Shown: positions 54,086 through 64,000 of the stretch, piece by piece
Layout of the letters: each line of letters begins with the position of its first letter
Position numbering within the stretch: position 1 is the stretch's first letter
Assembly (NCBI GenBank): GCA_949316235.1
Contig: OX438755.1
Span: 16,447,151-16,511,150 of the forward strand
DNA length: 64,000 nucleotides
Direction of reading: 5' to 3'
From: Oegoconia quadripuncta
Taxonomy: Eukaryota; Arthropoda; Insecta; Lepidoptera; Autostichidae
Made by a program: the position numbers and the translations under genes
Notes under the pieces: model-generated
Told to the model about the DNA's origin: nothing
Databases searched by the model: none
What the model saw: only the letters and a program-made list of their open reading frames with translations

Positions 54086-54415
54086 TAACCACCTCCGTGG
54101 CTCAACATAAACAACATAGGGGTTTACGATTCGGAGGTCGTGGGTTCGATCCCCAGCGGGGTACATATTTAGTACTCGGTTTGGTTGGAGGTAGAGCATT
54201 GTCTGCCTGGCTAGCTACTACCATCTTATCTAAATTTGCCGCCAAACAGTAATGTTAATAGCATTCTTGTGTTCCGGTTGTCAGAGATAAGATAGCCGCA
54301 GTCCCCCAAATACGATGGGGTTTTGGGTCAGTATACGCTACCACCTTCGGCCTCATCTTCACTTAACATCAGGTGTGATTGAGGTTAAGTACTAACCCGT
54401 TGTGCATAAAAAAAA
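54086..54415 (+). mobile_element. SINE-A, full length
   Basis: Head AACCACCTCCGTGGCTCAACA, B box GGTTCGATCCCCAG, complete body and tail TTGTGCATAAAAAAAA. Confidence 0.92.
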
Positions 54416-54480
54416 CGTTTATGAGGTCTATGTTCAGCATTGGACGTCCTGTGCCTGATGTGTTGATGATAAATAATTTA
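54416..54480 (+). mobile_element. LINE 3' tip
   Basis: GAGGTCTATGTTCAGCATTGG and TGTGCCTGATGTGTTGATGAT, the tip type of 35575. It immediately follows the SINE-A tail. Confidence 0.55.
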
Positions 54481-54695
54481 TAAAGAAATATTTAACGACA
54501 ACTCAATTCAAAAAATCAATTTCAAAATTCATTCATTTCTCTCCACATTTCACAAAATACAGCATAATGTTGTAAAACAATTGAGGGAGACTGATACCTA
54601 AACTAGACGGTGGCTTATATTTGAGGTCATCAGGTCCTCCCTCATTACATTATTTGCAGTATTTTACTACCAGTTAGTATGTAGGTATGGATGTA

Positions 54696-55075
54696 TTAGG
54701 TCCTTACCTATGAAATTGGCGTTTTGTATGAAGAATTTCATTAAGACTGTTTTCTCGATACAAACATTTTTGATTTATTTTGGGGAACGGCAAATCCAAA
54801 TTAAGTTAAGTATAGGCAGCGTTAATTTTTAAAAGTAACCGCTTTATAAAAGTTTCAGCGAATTTAAGAAATGATTATGGGAAGCACATGAAAAGAGCTC
54901 TGTTCAATTTTTTTTTATTATGTCATTTAGCCCAGATATTAAAAAATATTTCATATGAAACCTTGAAATAATATTCCATTTCCCAAATAAAAAACAAATT
55001 TGGATTTAGCTTTGAAAATCGCAGGAATTGGTAAATATGATTAACGAAGAATAAAAACTCGAATTTCAAAACCCC
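54696..55075 (+). mobile_element. Mariner-like MITE M3, right end lost
   Basis: Left terminus TTAGGTCCTTACCTATGAAA preceded by TA, then GCGTTTTGTATGAAGAATTT and the shared interior (GGGAAGCACATGAAAAGAGC). The right terminal repeat expected by comparison with 58375-58795 is missing. Confidence 0.8.
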
Positions 55076-55475
55076 TTATATAAATGTATGTAAGTGATTT
55101 GCGTCTATAAAACCCTTAACTGAAAAAACTCAGTTGAATCAATTATCTCAAGGCTCATTTAGAACCATCTCTATCTACAATAACTTGTTTCATCTATTTC
55201 ACATTACATAATTAAGCGCAACCTAAATTACGATTTGCTACTGCAAAATTCGACCTCATACTAATCTCAATATGAGTAATTAATCATCTGTTAAAGAACT
55301 AATTTAGTTTATGTATTGACTTTACATCAAGTTTATTAGCTAACTTCCGAACTAATTAACTCGTGTATGATCTATAAAATTAGAGCGTATTTGGAGTAAA
55401 ACTTTTCTAGGGCTCGGTACACAAAAGGCCTAAAAATGAAACTCATCATGCTGGGCATGGCAGAAGAAGAATGAA
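55076..55475. other. AT-rich spacer
   Basis: Nothing recognised. Confidence 0.5.
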
Positions 55476-55840
55476 AGTTTTTTTTATGATTAACTGGATA
55501 CGCGCTTGACCACAATCTCACCTAATGGGAAGTGAAGATGTGGCCGAAGATGAAGCACGCGAACTCAGTAAATGCCTATTCACGCTGCTCTTGAATATCC
55601 AAAGGTTGTAGGATTCAGAAAAGACTGACGCCGGAAGGGAGTTCCATGCCTTGGCTGTTCGCATTATGAATGAAGAGTCGAACCGCTTAGTGTGAATGTT
55701 CGGTATGCTAACTCCATACGGGTGGAATGCCTCCCCACGCCTAGTAGTCCGAAGATGAAATAACGAATAGAGATGAAATTGCCTCCTGTAAAAGAATGCA
55801 CTTCAAAGAATGTAAAGTAGAATTAATGCAATGGAAATGA
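55476..55840 (-). pseudogene. LINE-3 3' end: ORF C-terminus and 3' UTR
   Basis: Minus-strand translation is open through FHLRTTRRGEAFHPYGVSIP then NIHTKRFDSSFIMRTAKAWN and SLPASVFSESYNLWIFKSSV, a typical LINE ORF2 end (...FxxRTxxLWNxLPxxVFxxxYxxxxFK...). It stops at LPIR* and is followed by GTGAGATTGTGGTCAAGCGC, GTATCCAGTTAATCATAAAA. This 3' end is shared with SINE-A. Everything 5' of the C-terminus is missing. Confidence 0.82.
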
Positions 55841-56230
55841 GATTATAGAGAAGTATTGACTTTGAACGATAGAATCAGGAATTGTATCATTAGGGAGTTA
55901 AGCGGTGTGAATGAAGACTTAGTGACAAAGATTGAAAAAGGTATGCCGAGATGGTTTGGACATGTGAAGAGGATGAATGAAAGAAAACTTACGAAAGAGA
56001 TATACGAAGTGAATGTGGATGGTAGTGTTAGTAGGGAAAGACCACGGCGAACGTACCATGATCAAATCGGGGACGTCTTAAAGAAAGGCCATGTCAAGAG
56101 TATCCTAAACTGACAAACATAACAACCTTATGAAAATTAATGAAGCAAAAGAGGTTTGTCAGGATCGTCACTGAATCGTATCTCAATACACTACAGCACA
56201 ATACAATACAGTGATCTTCGTATAAAAACT
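55841..56230 (+). pseudogene. LINE-5 fragment, end of ORF2 (working name)
   Basis: The plus-strand frame 55856-56113 reads RNCIIRELSGVNEDLVTKIE then MPRWFGHVKRMNERKLTKEI and VSRERPRRTYHDQIGDVLKK, the (R)WFGHVxRMxExRLTKxIY...GRxRPRRTxxDQIGDVLxKGQVKS motif of a frequent arthropod LINE. After the stop, degraded NEAKEVCQDR-like residues and an ATACAATACAG tail complete the 3' end. It lies head to head with LINE-3. Confidence 0.8.
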
Positions 56231-56925
56231 GTTACATCTCTGCTCAGTGGCTGAGGAACCTTAAAAAACAAATCACTATCACACTTGGGTGGGTAATATT
56301 CGTATAGCCAAAGTGAATTGTGCCCGCGCAGCTTGCTCGACCGGATATCGCTCATTATCGGTAACTGTTGCTCTGCCGTGGATGTTACGACATGTTATTA
56401 TGTATCAGTTTTATGTATCACAGATGTTACATTTTGCATTTCTTAATGATTGTTGTTTTTTTCGCCAGACGTCGTAATGTATGTAAAATGATATACAAAT
56501 AACTATTTAAGTATTTAACAACCAAAATACCCGACAGAATTTTTTGTGTTGTGGTCCCGTATAATACAAATTACGGTTTCTAAACAAATCATGAATGTTT
56601 TTCCATAGCACTTGAGTGTCGAACTCAGTAAATTGCTTGTAACTAACTAAAAAATTAACCAAAAATATTCATGGTTTCCTGAGAAATCATAATTGGTAAT
56701 AAGCCTGGAAGGATCTATTCCGACTGTACATGAGAAAGGCTTAAATTTATTAATTATTAAAAAAATATTTAATAAATTAAGATTCTTTTTCCTTTTCAAA
56801 TACAAGTCAAAATCAAAATTCTATACAACGTAAAGGTATTACATAAACTAAGAACTTAGGCAATGATAAAATTGCATAAATTCATTTGTTAATTTCTGTA
56901 CTAAAATTACAAAGAAAATACAATC
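56231..56925. other. Spacer; possible LINE tail scrap
   Basis: 56800-56880 (TACAAGTCAAAATCAAAATTC, GTAAAGGTATTACATAAACT) may be an inverted LINE tail. Nothing else. Confidence 0.35.
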
Positions 56926-57110
56926 ATCATTATATCAGCCACAGAACGTCCACTGCTGAACATAGGCCTCATGGACTTCCAGAGTGGCCGGTTGGAAGGG
57001 GCCTGCATCCAGCGATTTCCCGCGACATTTACCGGGCTGTCTGTCCACCTTGTGAGTAGACATCCTACGCTGTGCTTACCGATGCTTGGTCTCCACTCGG
57101 TGATGGCCGA
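56926..57110 (-). mobile_element. LINE 3' region, inverted
   Basis: ATCATCATTATATCAGCCAC, GTCCACTGCTGAACATAGGCC, GGGGCCTGCATCCAGCGATT and TGTCTGTCCACCTTGTGAGT; counterpart at 31460-31560. Confidence 0.65.
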
Positions 57111-58374
57111 TTATTTGTGCTGTGTACCCTGCCCATTGCTACTTCAACTTGTTAATCCGTGACATTCGTTCGCCTACGGATTTCTTAATTCCTATATTCG
57201 ATGACGTAGTAATTATACAATATACAAAGTATGCCTAACTATTTATAAGGTATCTGATATTTTAAGTTGAAGTTTTTGTTTTACATGACACAGGTATCTT
57301 ATTTTCCATGATGATGGCGTCACTAAACGGTGACCAGGCCTCATATATCTAACTAATATAAGTCATAACTGTCACAGTTTATATAAGTGAAGGTGTGATA
57401 GATAATTAAATGATAAATGAGAAACAGATAAGATCACTGCCGCGTAACATCTGTAACGTACCATGTCCACACAGACATAAATTGCATCAAGTAAATTACA
57501 TATCATTAACGCATTACGTGTAGTAAACAAGGGTCATATTCACATAGGGTTGCCAGATGATATGTCCTCATGTCCTCATTTTCTATAATTTGTAAAGACA
57601 TACAGTAGGTAAGGGAGGACGGTAGAACAAATTATAGAAAATATGCATTAAAGAATGCATGTTGATAATGAAGTGCGTGCGCCGTGCCAAGAAGCTGACA
57701 ATAACGATCAGATACAGACTCAGTGTGGATTCAGTTTTAAAGTCTATAGTGGAGTCTAAGTGGAGTCAGTTTCAGACTATTTTTACTTTTAAAGTGGTAT
57801 CTCAAAGTTGGCATAGGTACATGTTCACAAAATCATTGTCAACAATGGAATGTCATGCTGTAAAATTTCTTATATTTAATTACAAATAAATAAATTAAGA
57901 ATTAAAAATATATAAATAAATGAAATAATGAGCAGATTTTTAATACTTTTTGTTAAAAAAAATCAAGTAAGTTGTGCTAAATTAAATTAAAAGTAAATTA
58001 TAAAACATACAAACGGCCGAATTGCGAACCTCCCTCTCAAAAAATTACAAAGTCTTCCTATTTATTAGAAACTCCTCCAATATAGACCCTTCAGCCCTCC
58101 TTTTTCAAATTATGATCTGGTAGCAACATTTCTATCAAATTAACAGTCTGGAACATAGGACTCTTTTTTTCTGGGAACATTTCTCCCATAACATGACATT
58201 TGCATCGCTTTCTATGGGAGGATTTACAGTAATCGTCACGCTGGGCACGCGGGTTGGTGATCGCAGACTTTTGGGAGCTCTGCACCAATGACGTTGTTGC
58301 TCATCGCTAATACACTTTGAGTACTGCAGCGGTACTTTTCACCGAAAAGTTCGAAGTTTATTTTGCTATAAATA
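57111..58374. other. AT-rich spacer
   Basis: TGATATGTCCTCATGTCCTC at 57558 is a small direct repeat. Short frames (57659, 58091) show no family features. Confidence 0.4.
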
Positions 58375-58795
58375 TTGGGTCTTTACCTATGAAATTGGTG
58401 TTTTTTTTTTGGTTAATCATATGTATCAATTCCTGCGATTTTCAAAGCTATATCCAATTTTGTTTTTTATTTGGAAAATGGAATATTATTTCAAGGTTTC
58501 ACATGAAATATTTTTTAATTTCTGGGCTAAATCACATAATAAAAAAAATTGAACAGAGCTCTTTTCATGTGCTTCCCATAATCATTTCTTAAATTCGCTG
58601 AAACTTTTATAAAGCGGTTATTTTAAAAAATTAACGCCGCCTATACTTAACTTAATGTTGTCCGATAATACACACAAAGTTTAGCTAAATTCGGATATGC
58701 CGTCCCCAAAAAAAAAATCAAAAATGTTTGTATGGTGAAAACAGTCTTAATGAAATTCTTCATACAAAACGCCAATTTCATAGGTAAGGACCTAA
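58375..58795 (-). mobile_element. Mariner-like MITE M3, complete
   Basis: 421 bp with inverted termini TTGGGTCTTTACCTATGAAATT and ...CATAGGTAAGGACCTAA, each directly flanked by TA. The interior is the inverse of 54750-55060. The TTAGGTCC terminus and TA target fit Tc1/mariner, cecropia-like mariners in particular (from memory). No transposase frame: the 91-codon frame from 58317 crosses the left end and is incidental. Confidence 0.85.
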
Positions 58796-59050
58796 TATAT
58801 GGAATACTTTTAAATACACATCAATGGATCGGCAGTAATAAATTTGAACCTTATAATGACAGATATCTTCCGTTTTCCGCGTGGAAGATGATGACGTCAT
58901 TAATGTTATAATACGTCGTTTTGTGTGTTTATGATCCTCGCCCAGCGAGAGTGAGAGTGGACGAGTAAACCGGGCTTTCGCCAGTTCCGTTTAGCACATT
59001 GTAACGTAATATGGTACCGAGTAAATCACTCCAGAGGCAATCTATAATCT
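58796..59050. other. Spacer, nothing recognised
   Basis: CCAGCGAGAGTGAGAGTGGAC and GCATAATGTTATAATACGTCG-like patches only. Confidence 0.4.
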
Positions 59051-59250
59051 TTTTGACCTCCGACGAAAATGACGGGTAGGTACTATATTGTGTTGGATGG
59101 CGTTGTGGATGGATGTCCAGTTTTTATCCGGAGGGCGATTTTTACATTTAGAGAGTTTCCATACAAACAGTCAAGTTCAAATTTTTCGAAATGAATAGAC
59201 CGAGTCTAATGAAACTTTATCCGTATAAGCAGGATATTTATCCGTATATT
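59051..59250 (+). repeat. Dispersed repeat R3, cut by SINE-A
   Basis: TTTTTGACCTCCGACGAAAA, TATTGTGTTGGATGGCGTTG and GGATGTCCAG, then poorly matching sequence to the SINE-A start. Confidence 0.45.
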
Positions 59251-59251
59251 T

Positions 59252-59550
59252 TAACCGCCTCCGTGGCTCAATGTAAAAACCTTATGTGTTTACGAATCGG
59301 AGGTCGCGGGTTCAATCCCCAGCGGGGTACATGTTTAGTACTCGGTTTGGTTGGTGGTGGCTAGCTGCCACCGTCTTATCTAAATCTGCCGCCAAACAGC
59401 AATGTTAATAGCATTGTTGTGTTCCGGTTGTCAGGATAAGATAGCCAATTCCCCAAATATTTTGATTTCCGGGTTTGCTTCCACCTTCGGCCTCATCTTC
59501 ACTTAACATCAGGTGTGATTGAGGTTAAGCGCTAACCCGTTGTGCATAAA
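59252..59550 (+). mobile_element. SINE-A, full length, small deletions
   Basis: Head AACCGCCTCCGTGGCTCAATG, B box GGTTCAATCCCCAG (one change), full 3' end TTGTGCATAAAGG with a very short A-tail. Confidence 0.9.
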
Positions 59551-59744
59551 GGATACCTACATAGATCTAAACATTTTCAAGATATCGAATTTTACAGGAA
59601 TATATTGCATTATTTCTGTTACTTCATATTTTTCTTCTGTTTTCTTTAAATACTAATTGTAAGATAATATTTCGAAAGAAAAGACGAACGTCTTAGGATT
59701 CTTGCACAATCTTCTGACTTCGTCAATGTGATAAAAATATTTTT

Positions 59745-59945
59745 ACCCGGCTGCCCAAGAAAGGAGGATAATGTTTTTCTAGTGTAGATATGTATGTCCG
59801 TTCATGTGGTGCATACTGTAGCCTAAACGGTTTGACCGATTTCGAAGGGAATGGTGTTAGATTCATAGATACCCGGAGTGGCATAGGATTCATTTTATGG
59901 TAAAAATTGAACAAGCCGTCAGCAAAATACAAAAGTTTCTAAATC
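59745..59945. repeat. Dispersed repeat R4, copy 3 (inverted)
   Basis: CCCGGCTGCCCAAGAAAGGAGG, CTAAACGGTTTGACCGATTTC, GTGTTAGATTCATAGATACCC and TTCATTTTATGGTAAAA. Confidence 0.65.
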
Positions 59946-60234
59946 CTTAAATAGTTATTGAATCTTAAATGACTGAAATAAAATAACAACATCAAAATAC
60001 GTTCATAAATCAATATTGCTTGATATAAGAACACAGCCTTCATAATCACAATAACTTCAGTATTTTCCATAAAATTTGTGTGTTTATGATAGTGAGAGTG
60101 TACTGATGTCAATGTACGTCATGTCGCGGATAATATAACTCGGTAAGTGACGCGTCATCGGTTACGCAAAAGAGCGTAAATAATACCATGTAAGCGCGTA
60201 CAAGTTGAATAAAGATATCACTGTATCGATATCT
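59946..60234. other. AT-rich spacer
   Basis: Nothing recognised. Confidence 0.5.
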
Positions 60235-60440
60235 TGTTTTTAGTGTTCCGCATCAAAAATTACAAAATGGAACGCTTGAATCACCTCGGTGTCTGTCCGT
60301 CTCTCCACCATCACCATCAACAGCCTTACATCTTGCAAATATTAGACAAACTTCGACCACGGAAGATCTAGACCATCAAGTAGGTATCTTGTAAAAAGCT
60401 TTGCAAAAATAAGTTTCCTCAAATCATTTACATTTGCCGT
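60235..60440. repeat. Dispersed repeat R1 (GTTCCGTA family), copy 2
   Basis: TTAGTGTTCCGCATCAAAAA, GGTGTCTGTCCGTCTCTCC, ACATCTTGCAAATATTAGAC and GGTATCTTGTAAAAAGCTTTGC, in rearranged order relative to 29517. Confidence 0.55.
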
Positions 60441-60679
60441 TAATTTCATAGATAATTTTATTACTAATCCACTCATTTAGGTTTGTCACTTCAAAAAGCT
60501 TGGCAACATCAGTTATACATTATAGATAAGGAACCCTCAAGGCAACAGTCCTACTCGTGTTTGTCTTTATTTATTTCTCGTTGCGCACACATAATACTTA
60601 CCTATTGTGTTATTTCTTCATAAACTAATGACTTAAGTGGAGTCAGTTATCTAAGCTATAAGTCTCCATTCAGCATCAT
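60441..60679. other. Spacer
   Basis: Nothing recognised. Confidence 0.5.
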
Positions 60680-60860
60680 AAGCCTTACACATCCCCACTG
60701 TTGGGGCAAAGCCTCCTATCACGGGGCGAAAATATGGGCCATAATCCACCACGCGGGCCCAGTGTGGATTGATGGATTTGTTGTGATGACTGCCTTCAAT
60801 TGAAGACAGCCAGAACCGACTATTTAACTTCCTCCCCGAAGCACGAAAACACTAGTATTA
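60680..60860 (+). repeat. Dispersed repeat R7, copy 2 (LINE-like)
   Basis: CCCCACTGTTGGGGCAAAGCC, ATGGGCCATAATCCACCACG, CCCAGTGTGGATTGATGGATT and CGACTATTTAACTTCCTCCCC. Confidence 0.65.
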
Positions 60861-61279
60861 AATTGCCACTAGTGGTCACCCATCCATGGACTCCGTCCCT
60901 CTCCAGCTTTTATGTCAGAAACATTTGACGTACACAATTGGAAGTAGTTGTAAACGGTGGCCCAAAAGAGCTTCTTGCGCAATATTGATCATAATATTAC
61001 ATTATCCAGATAAAACAAACCAGCCCTTTTTTTTATGCACAACGGATTAGACAGTGAATATTAAGCACACCTTCACTTATTCCCTGAATAAGTTGATAAG
61101 AAGTGGCTATTTGATCTCGGACGTGTCAAGTTACTAACGTGATTCTATCTAACACAGATCAATGACCTGTATTTATCTGACTGAATTAAGAGGGTTTCTG
61201 ACTGCATTAAGAAATTTGTTGTGGGATTTGAATTTAAGCCAAAGTCAAGCCAACAGTTACTGAGGCGGTCAAATCAGCT
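60861..61279. other. Spacer with a possible SINE-A tip
   Basis: TTTTTTTTATGCACAACGGATT at 61027-61048 is the SINE-A 3' tip; the following bases no longer match. Otherwise nothing. Confidence 0.45.
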
Positions 61280-61825
61280 GTGTTTAATGCTAATCTTTGC
61301 AACGGCTTAATCGATGTCCATCAAACAGGGCGAAGAATCCGAGTTTAAGCTTAAATATAAGAAAATATAAAAATGTAGATATCCCCCTATATATACCTAC
61401 GACCTGTTTGGTGTAGTGGTTAGCAACTCTGGCCACTATACCAAAAGGTTGCGGGTTCGAATCCCGCTAGGGGTATATGTTTGTGTGATGAATACGGACA
61501 TGTGTACCCGAGTTATGGATGTTTTCATTTATAATAAGTATTTATTTCCAAAAAAAATGTATTTATCTAGTATATCAACCATCTGGTATCCACAACACAA
61601 GCCTATAGTTGCTTAGTGTGGAACTAGATGGCGCTGTGTGTATGTCTAAGGATATTAAAAAAAAATTCTCTTAACCGATTTTCGGCAATCATGGCTAACT
61701 ACCTGTCCCCTCGTTAATATTTATTTTAATATATGCCACCCATTACTGAGATACATCTGGACAAATACTGATACACACACAAGTCAAACACATAATACCT
61801 GTCGTTTTTCGTCGGTTGTTCAAAA
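61280..61825 (-). repeat. Dispersed repeat R3 interrupted by SINE-B
   Basis: AACGGCTTAATCGATGTCCAT before, and TTAACCGATTTTCGGCAATC, CATTACTGAGATACATCTGG and ACCTGTCGTTTTTCGTCGG after, the SINE-B at 61400-61668. Confidence 0.6.
61400..61668 (+). mobile_element. SINE-B, full length and best preserved
   Basis: CGACCTGTTTGGTGTAGTGG (A box), GGTTGCGGGTTCGAATCCCGC (B box), TGTACCCGAGTTATGGATGT, GCTTAGTGTGGAACTAGATGG and AAGGATATTAAAAAAAAATT tail. Confidence 0.92.
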
Positions 61826-63085
61826 CACGAGCCATCGAAAGCGACAGTGAGCAGATGCTTTCGCTGCGCCTGCTCACGTCTGTCATAACGACACGCATGA
61901 TATAATATTACGTATGCAAACATTCGTGCTCTATGGTGAATGGCCTCTGTACACGAGTCGGTGGTCATTCTCTATGGTAAATACTAATGGGAAACGTGTT
62001 TTTAAGATGTAATTGCTATTTACATGCCTTTTTGAATATAAAGCGTTTGCTATATTGATATAATTCCAACGAAAGTAATGTTCTTATACGTAATAGTGTT
62101 TCTTAAATTCGGATGCGTAATAGGGTAAAACACAAAGACATTTCAAAATTAAATACTCAAAAATTGATTGAGTTATTATTATCACTTTCAGGTAAGTTTG
62201 ATCAGAAAAGCAAAATGTATAAAAATATTTAAAGCTAAGAACAACCGTCGTTGCGTGTTTTTGTGTCGAAGGTTGGCTTTATTGCCACATTAAAAAATAC
62301 CGCAGGTTGGGAATACATTGAACAACAGTTCCAAAAGCACACGCATCTACAAGCCTTTCTCCGATATTTAAAAAAAAAACTGGCTTAGCCCTGAAAATAT
62401 GAAATTATGATCGGTCTTTGGTGAAAGATACCGAACTAATAATTATGTGGAAAGTTTTCATATTACCCTGAGTAAACGAATCAAATCATCAAATCAAAAA
62501 AACAAAATCGCTTACTAGATTTGTTCGCGGCATTTAAAAAAGATACAGACTCCAAGCGCACTCCGAGACAACGCAGATCTAGCGTACAGTTGAATGATAA
62601 ATTTATACGTGAGGCCCAGTTAAGCATATTAGATCAACATATTAGTGTGGGCCATTTTCTAGAAATGGTCGGTTAAACTGCGGTGAATAAAGTTTACTTA
62701 TTATTTTATATATGTCTTTTGTTTTATAATCAGCAGTACAGGTGTTTAAAGTTTACTAAAAGTGTATTTAATTCACCTAGGTGAATTAAGTTTACAAAGC
62801 CGAATTTGTCAAATAAATTGTGATGCATAATTGAAATCTAACCACATGGCTGCCTTACGCAATTTAAGTGGTTAAAAATTATTTGAACCTCAAATTGTTT
62901 ACATAAACAAAACAGTCAATTAACCGCTGACCCTTAACCACCATAAATTACTGTTTATGGATACGGTCACATCTTAACCACAGTATAAACCTAACCATAA
63001 TCATGTTGTAACCAACTCCTACTGTTAGAGTTAACCACACCAAATTCACACCGAAATTATAAATTAAAAGTGTGTCTGCTGTCTG
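61826..63085. other. AT-rich spacer
   Basis: Includes a 62755-62800 patch with overlapping inverted motifs (TTCACCTAGGTGAATTAAG). An 80-codon minus-strand frame at 61726-61968 shows no motif. Confidence 0.4.
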
Positions 63086-63540
63086 TTGGTCACCTTTTTA
63101 CGACTTCCGAACCCATATTGAAATTTGGTAGAGAGGTAGTCTATGGAGGACTGTTTTACATAACTTCCCAAATGGGTGGTCAGAGATATCCCAAACGAGC
63201 GTTTTGGTGATCCAAGCATTAAAAGTTTAATATTTGACAACACCTACAACTTTAGAAATGCGCACGTGACAGGGGGTGAACCCATCGCCGTTGAAACGTG
63301 CAAGTCTAAAGATATTTTTGTGGAAAGTCCCATAGTAGCGTTTTACGAGGCTCACGGGAAGAGACGGATTGGTTTTGTTCTTATATATGCTGAAACCTTA
63401 TCCTCAGAATTGATTGTATTAAGGCAGAGAAATAGCCTTTAACCTGCTGAAAGACAAAAACATTAGACATACATAAAAGACAATAATCCGCGGTAAAGCA
63501 ATTCCGCTCTGTTCCAAGCCGCGGGCGGAGCGCTAGTTAT
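63086..63540 (+). repeat. Dispersed repeat R2, longest copy
   Basis: CCTTTTTACGACTTCCGAAC, GGTGGTCAGAGATATCCCAA, GACAGGGGGTGAACCCATCG, GTTGAAACGTGCAAGTCTAA, and a family-H-like end CAAGCCGCGGGCGGAGCGCTAGT. The 88-codon frame at 63176 lies inside and aligns with the degraded copy at 11490, so it is repeat sequence rather than a gene. Confidence 0.6.
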
Positions 63541-63939
63541 ATTAACTACATTCTGTTTATGATTGCCGTGGATCTAATAATCCCTATGATTTATGATTAT
63601 GATGAAGACTTACCTATTTAAAGACATTTTGTTATGGAAATGAATGACGTAACGAGCACTTGCTGAGTTCCACGTAAATCGAAAACGTTTAACAAAGTTA
63701 AGCAAGTTCTGTCACAGTCAATTATTGGATGGGTAGTGGCATTTGTAAAACAGTGTTTCCAACAGTCGGTCCCGGTTTTATTTCAGTTTGATTAGTCGTT
63801 GAACCAAGTCGCAGAATTACAGGCGACTTGAAAAGGCCACAAGACAATATATAACTAAGTCTAAATAACCTAATTATCTAAACCCAAACTAAGCAAAGTC
63901 AATAAATTATTCTATAACCCCCACCACTACCGTCTTTCG
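63541..63939. other. Spacer, nothing firmly recognised
   Basis: AAACCCAAACTAAGCAAAGTC at 63879 is a scrap of the SINE-B-related sequence seen at 53372. Confidence 0.4.
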
Positions 63940-64000
63940 ACGCGTCGTCGTGCTAGCGTCGTGTCGCAGCGTCGAAGCAAACGCTGGCCGGCTGCCGAAC
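63935..64000. other. CpG-rich window edge, possible start of a neighbouring gene
   Basis: GTCTTTCGACGCGTCGTCGT, GCTAGCGTCGTGTCGCAGCG and CGCTGGCCGGCTGCCGAAC contrast sharply with the AT-rich surroundings. It could be a 5' UTR, first exon or another GC-rich element; the window ends before this can be judged. Confidence 0.3.

Noticed and set aside
54003..54199. 99-codon minus-strand frame with a CxxxxGDRTHDLRIVNP-like stretch, also seen at 14716-14901
   Set aside because: It is the translation of the SINE-A tRNA-like head (the GGGGATCGAACCCGCGACCTCCGAATCGTAAACCC strand), a known false protein signature in insect annotations.
61400..61475. Possible tRNA gene in the best SINE-B head
   Set aside because: The same tRNA-like head recurs with the same downstream body at 52954, 53628 and, inverted, 53566, so it is a SINE.
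63176..63442. 88-codon frame that looks protein-like (GGEPIAVETCKSKDIF)
   Set aside because: The DNA is shared with 11600-11680 in a different frame context, so it is the dispersed repeat R2 rather than a gene.
1..64000. CRISPR arrays, phage or bacterial operon structure, endogenous virus genes
   Set aside because: No regularly spaced identical repeats, no compact gene arrays, and no viral protein motifs were seen; retroelement frames are all of the non-LTR type.

Overview
This is 64 kb of AT-rich, gene-poor eukaryotic DNA, almost certainly from a butterfly or moth (Lepidoptera). Three things point there. The only convincing host gene is an insect Tweedle (DUF243) cuticular protein. The repeats include tRNA-derived SINEs and many LINE 3' ends whose remnant reading frames match reverse transcriptases common in lepidopteran genomes. 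The non-coding remainder carries TA-flanked mariner-like and other miniature elements. There is no operon, CRISPR array, rRNA or credible functional tRNA gene. I cannot name the species.

Layout. From 1 to 49.5 kb there is no intact gene: AT-rich spacer is filled with repeats, many of them nested. The main families, given working names here, are as follows. SINE-A is about 330 bp, has a tRNA-like head with an A box and the B box GGTTCGATCCC, and ends in GTGCATAAAA; 25 full, partial or degraded pieces are listed on both strands. SINE-B has the B box GGTTCGAATCCC, contains TGGAACTAGATGGCGC and ends in TATTTATTTA. SINE-C is a single copy. At least seven kinds of LINE fragment are present, mostly 3' ends. 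Terminal-inverted-repeat elements lie at 5179, 32516, 43394, 54696, 58375 and 38817, and several dispersed families are of unknown class. From 49.6 to 51.05 kb lies the Tweedle gene: TATA box, a five-codon first coding exon, a 257-bp intron, a GC-rich second exon and an AATAAA. It is the only clearly repeat-free transcription unit. From 51 to 64 kb the repeat landscape resumes, and the last 60 bases become CpG-rich, perhaps the edge of a neighbouring gene.

How the parts fit. The Tweedle protein would be secreted and built into cuticle. The rest is a record of retrotransposition. The last ~70 bp of SINE-A matches the 3' end of one LINE type here (LINE-3, 55476-55840 and 52588-52687), which suggests that LINE-3 or a close relative supplies the reverse transcriptase that moves SINE-A. 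Nested insertions give a relative order of events. I see no clearly novel biological system; the best leads are the SINE-A/LINE-3 pairing, the MITE with a GC-rich core beside a degenerate minisatellite at 43 kb, and the multi-arm foldback region at 18.6-19.1 kb.
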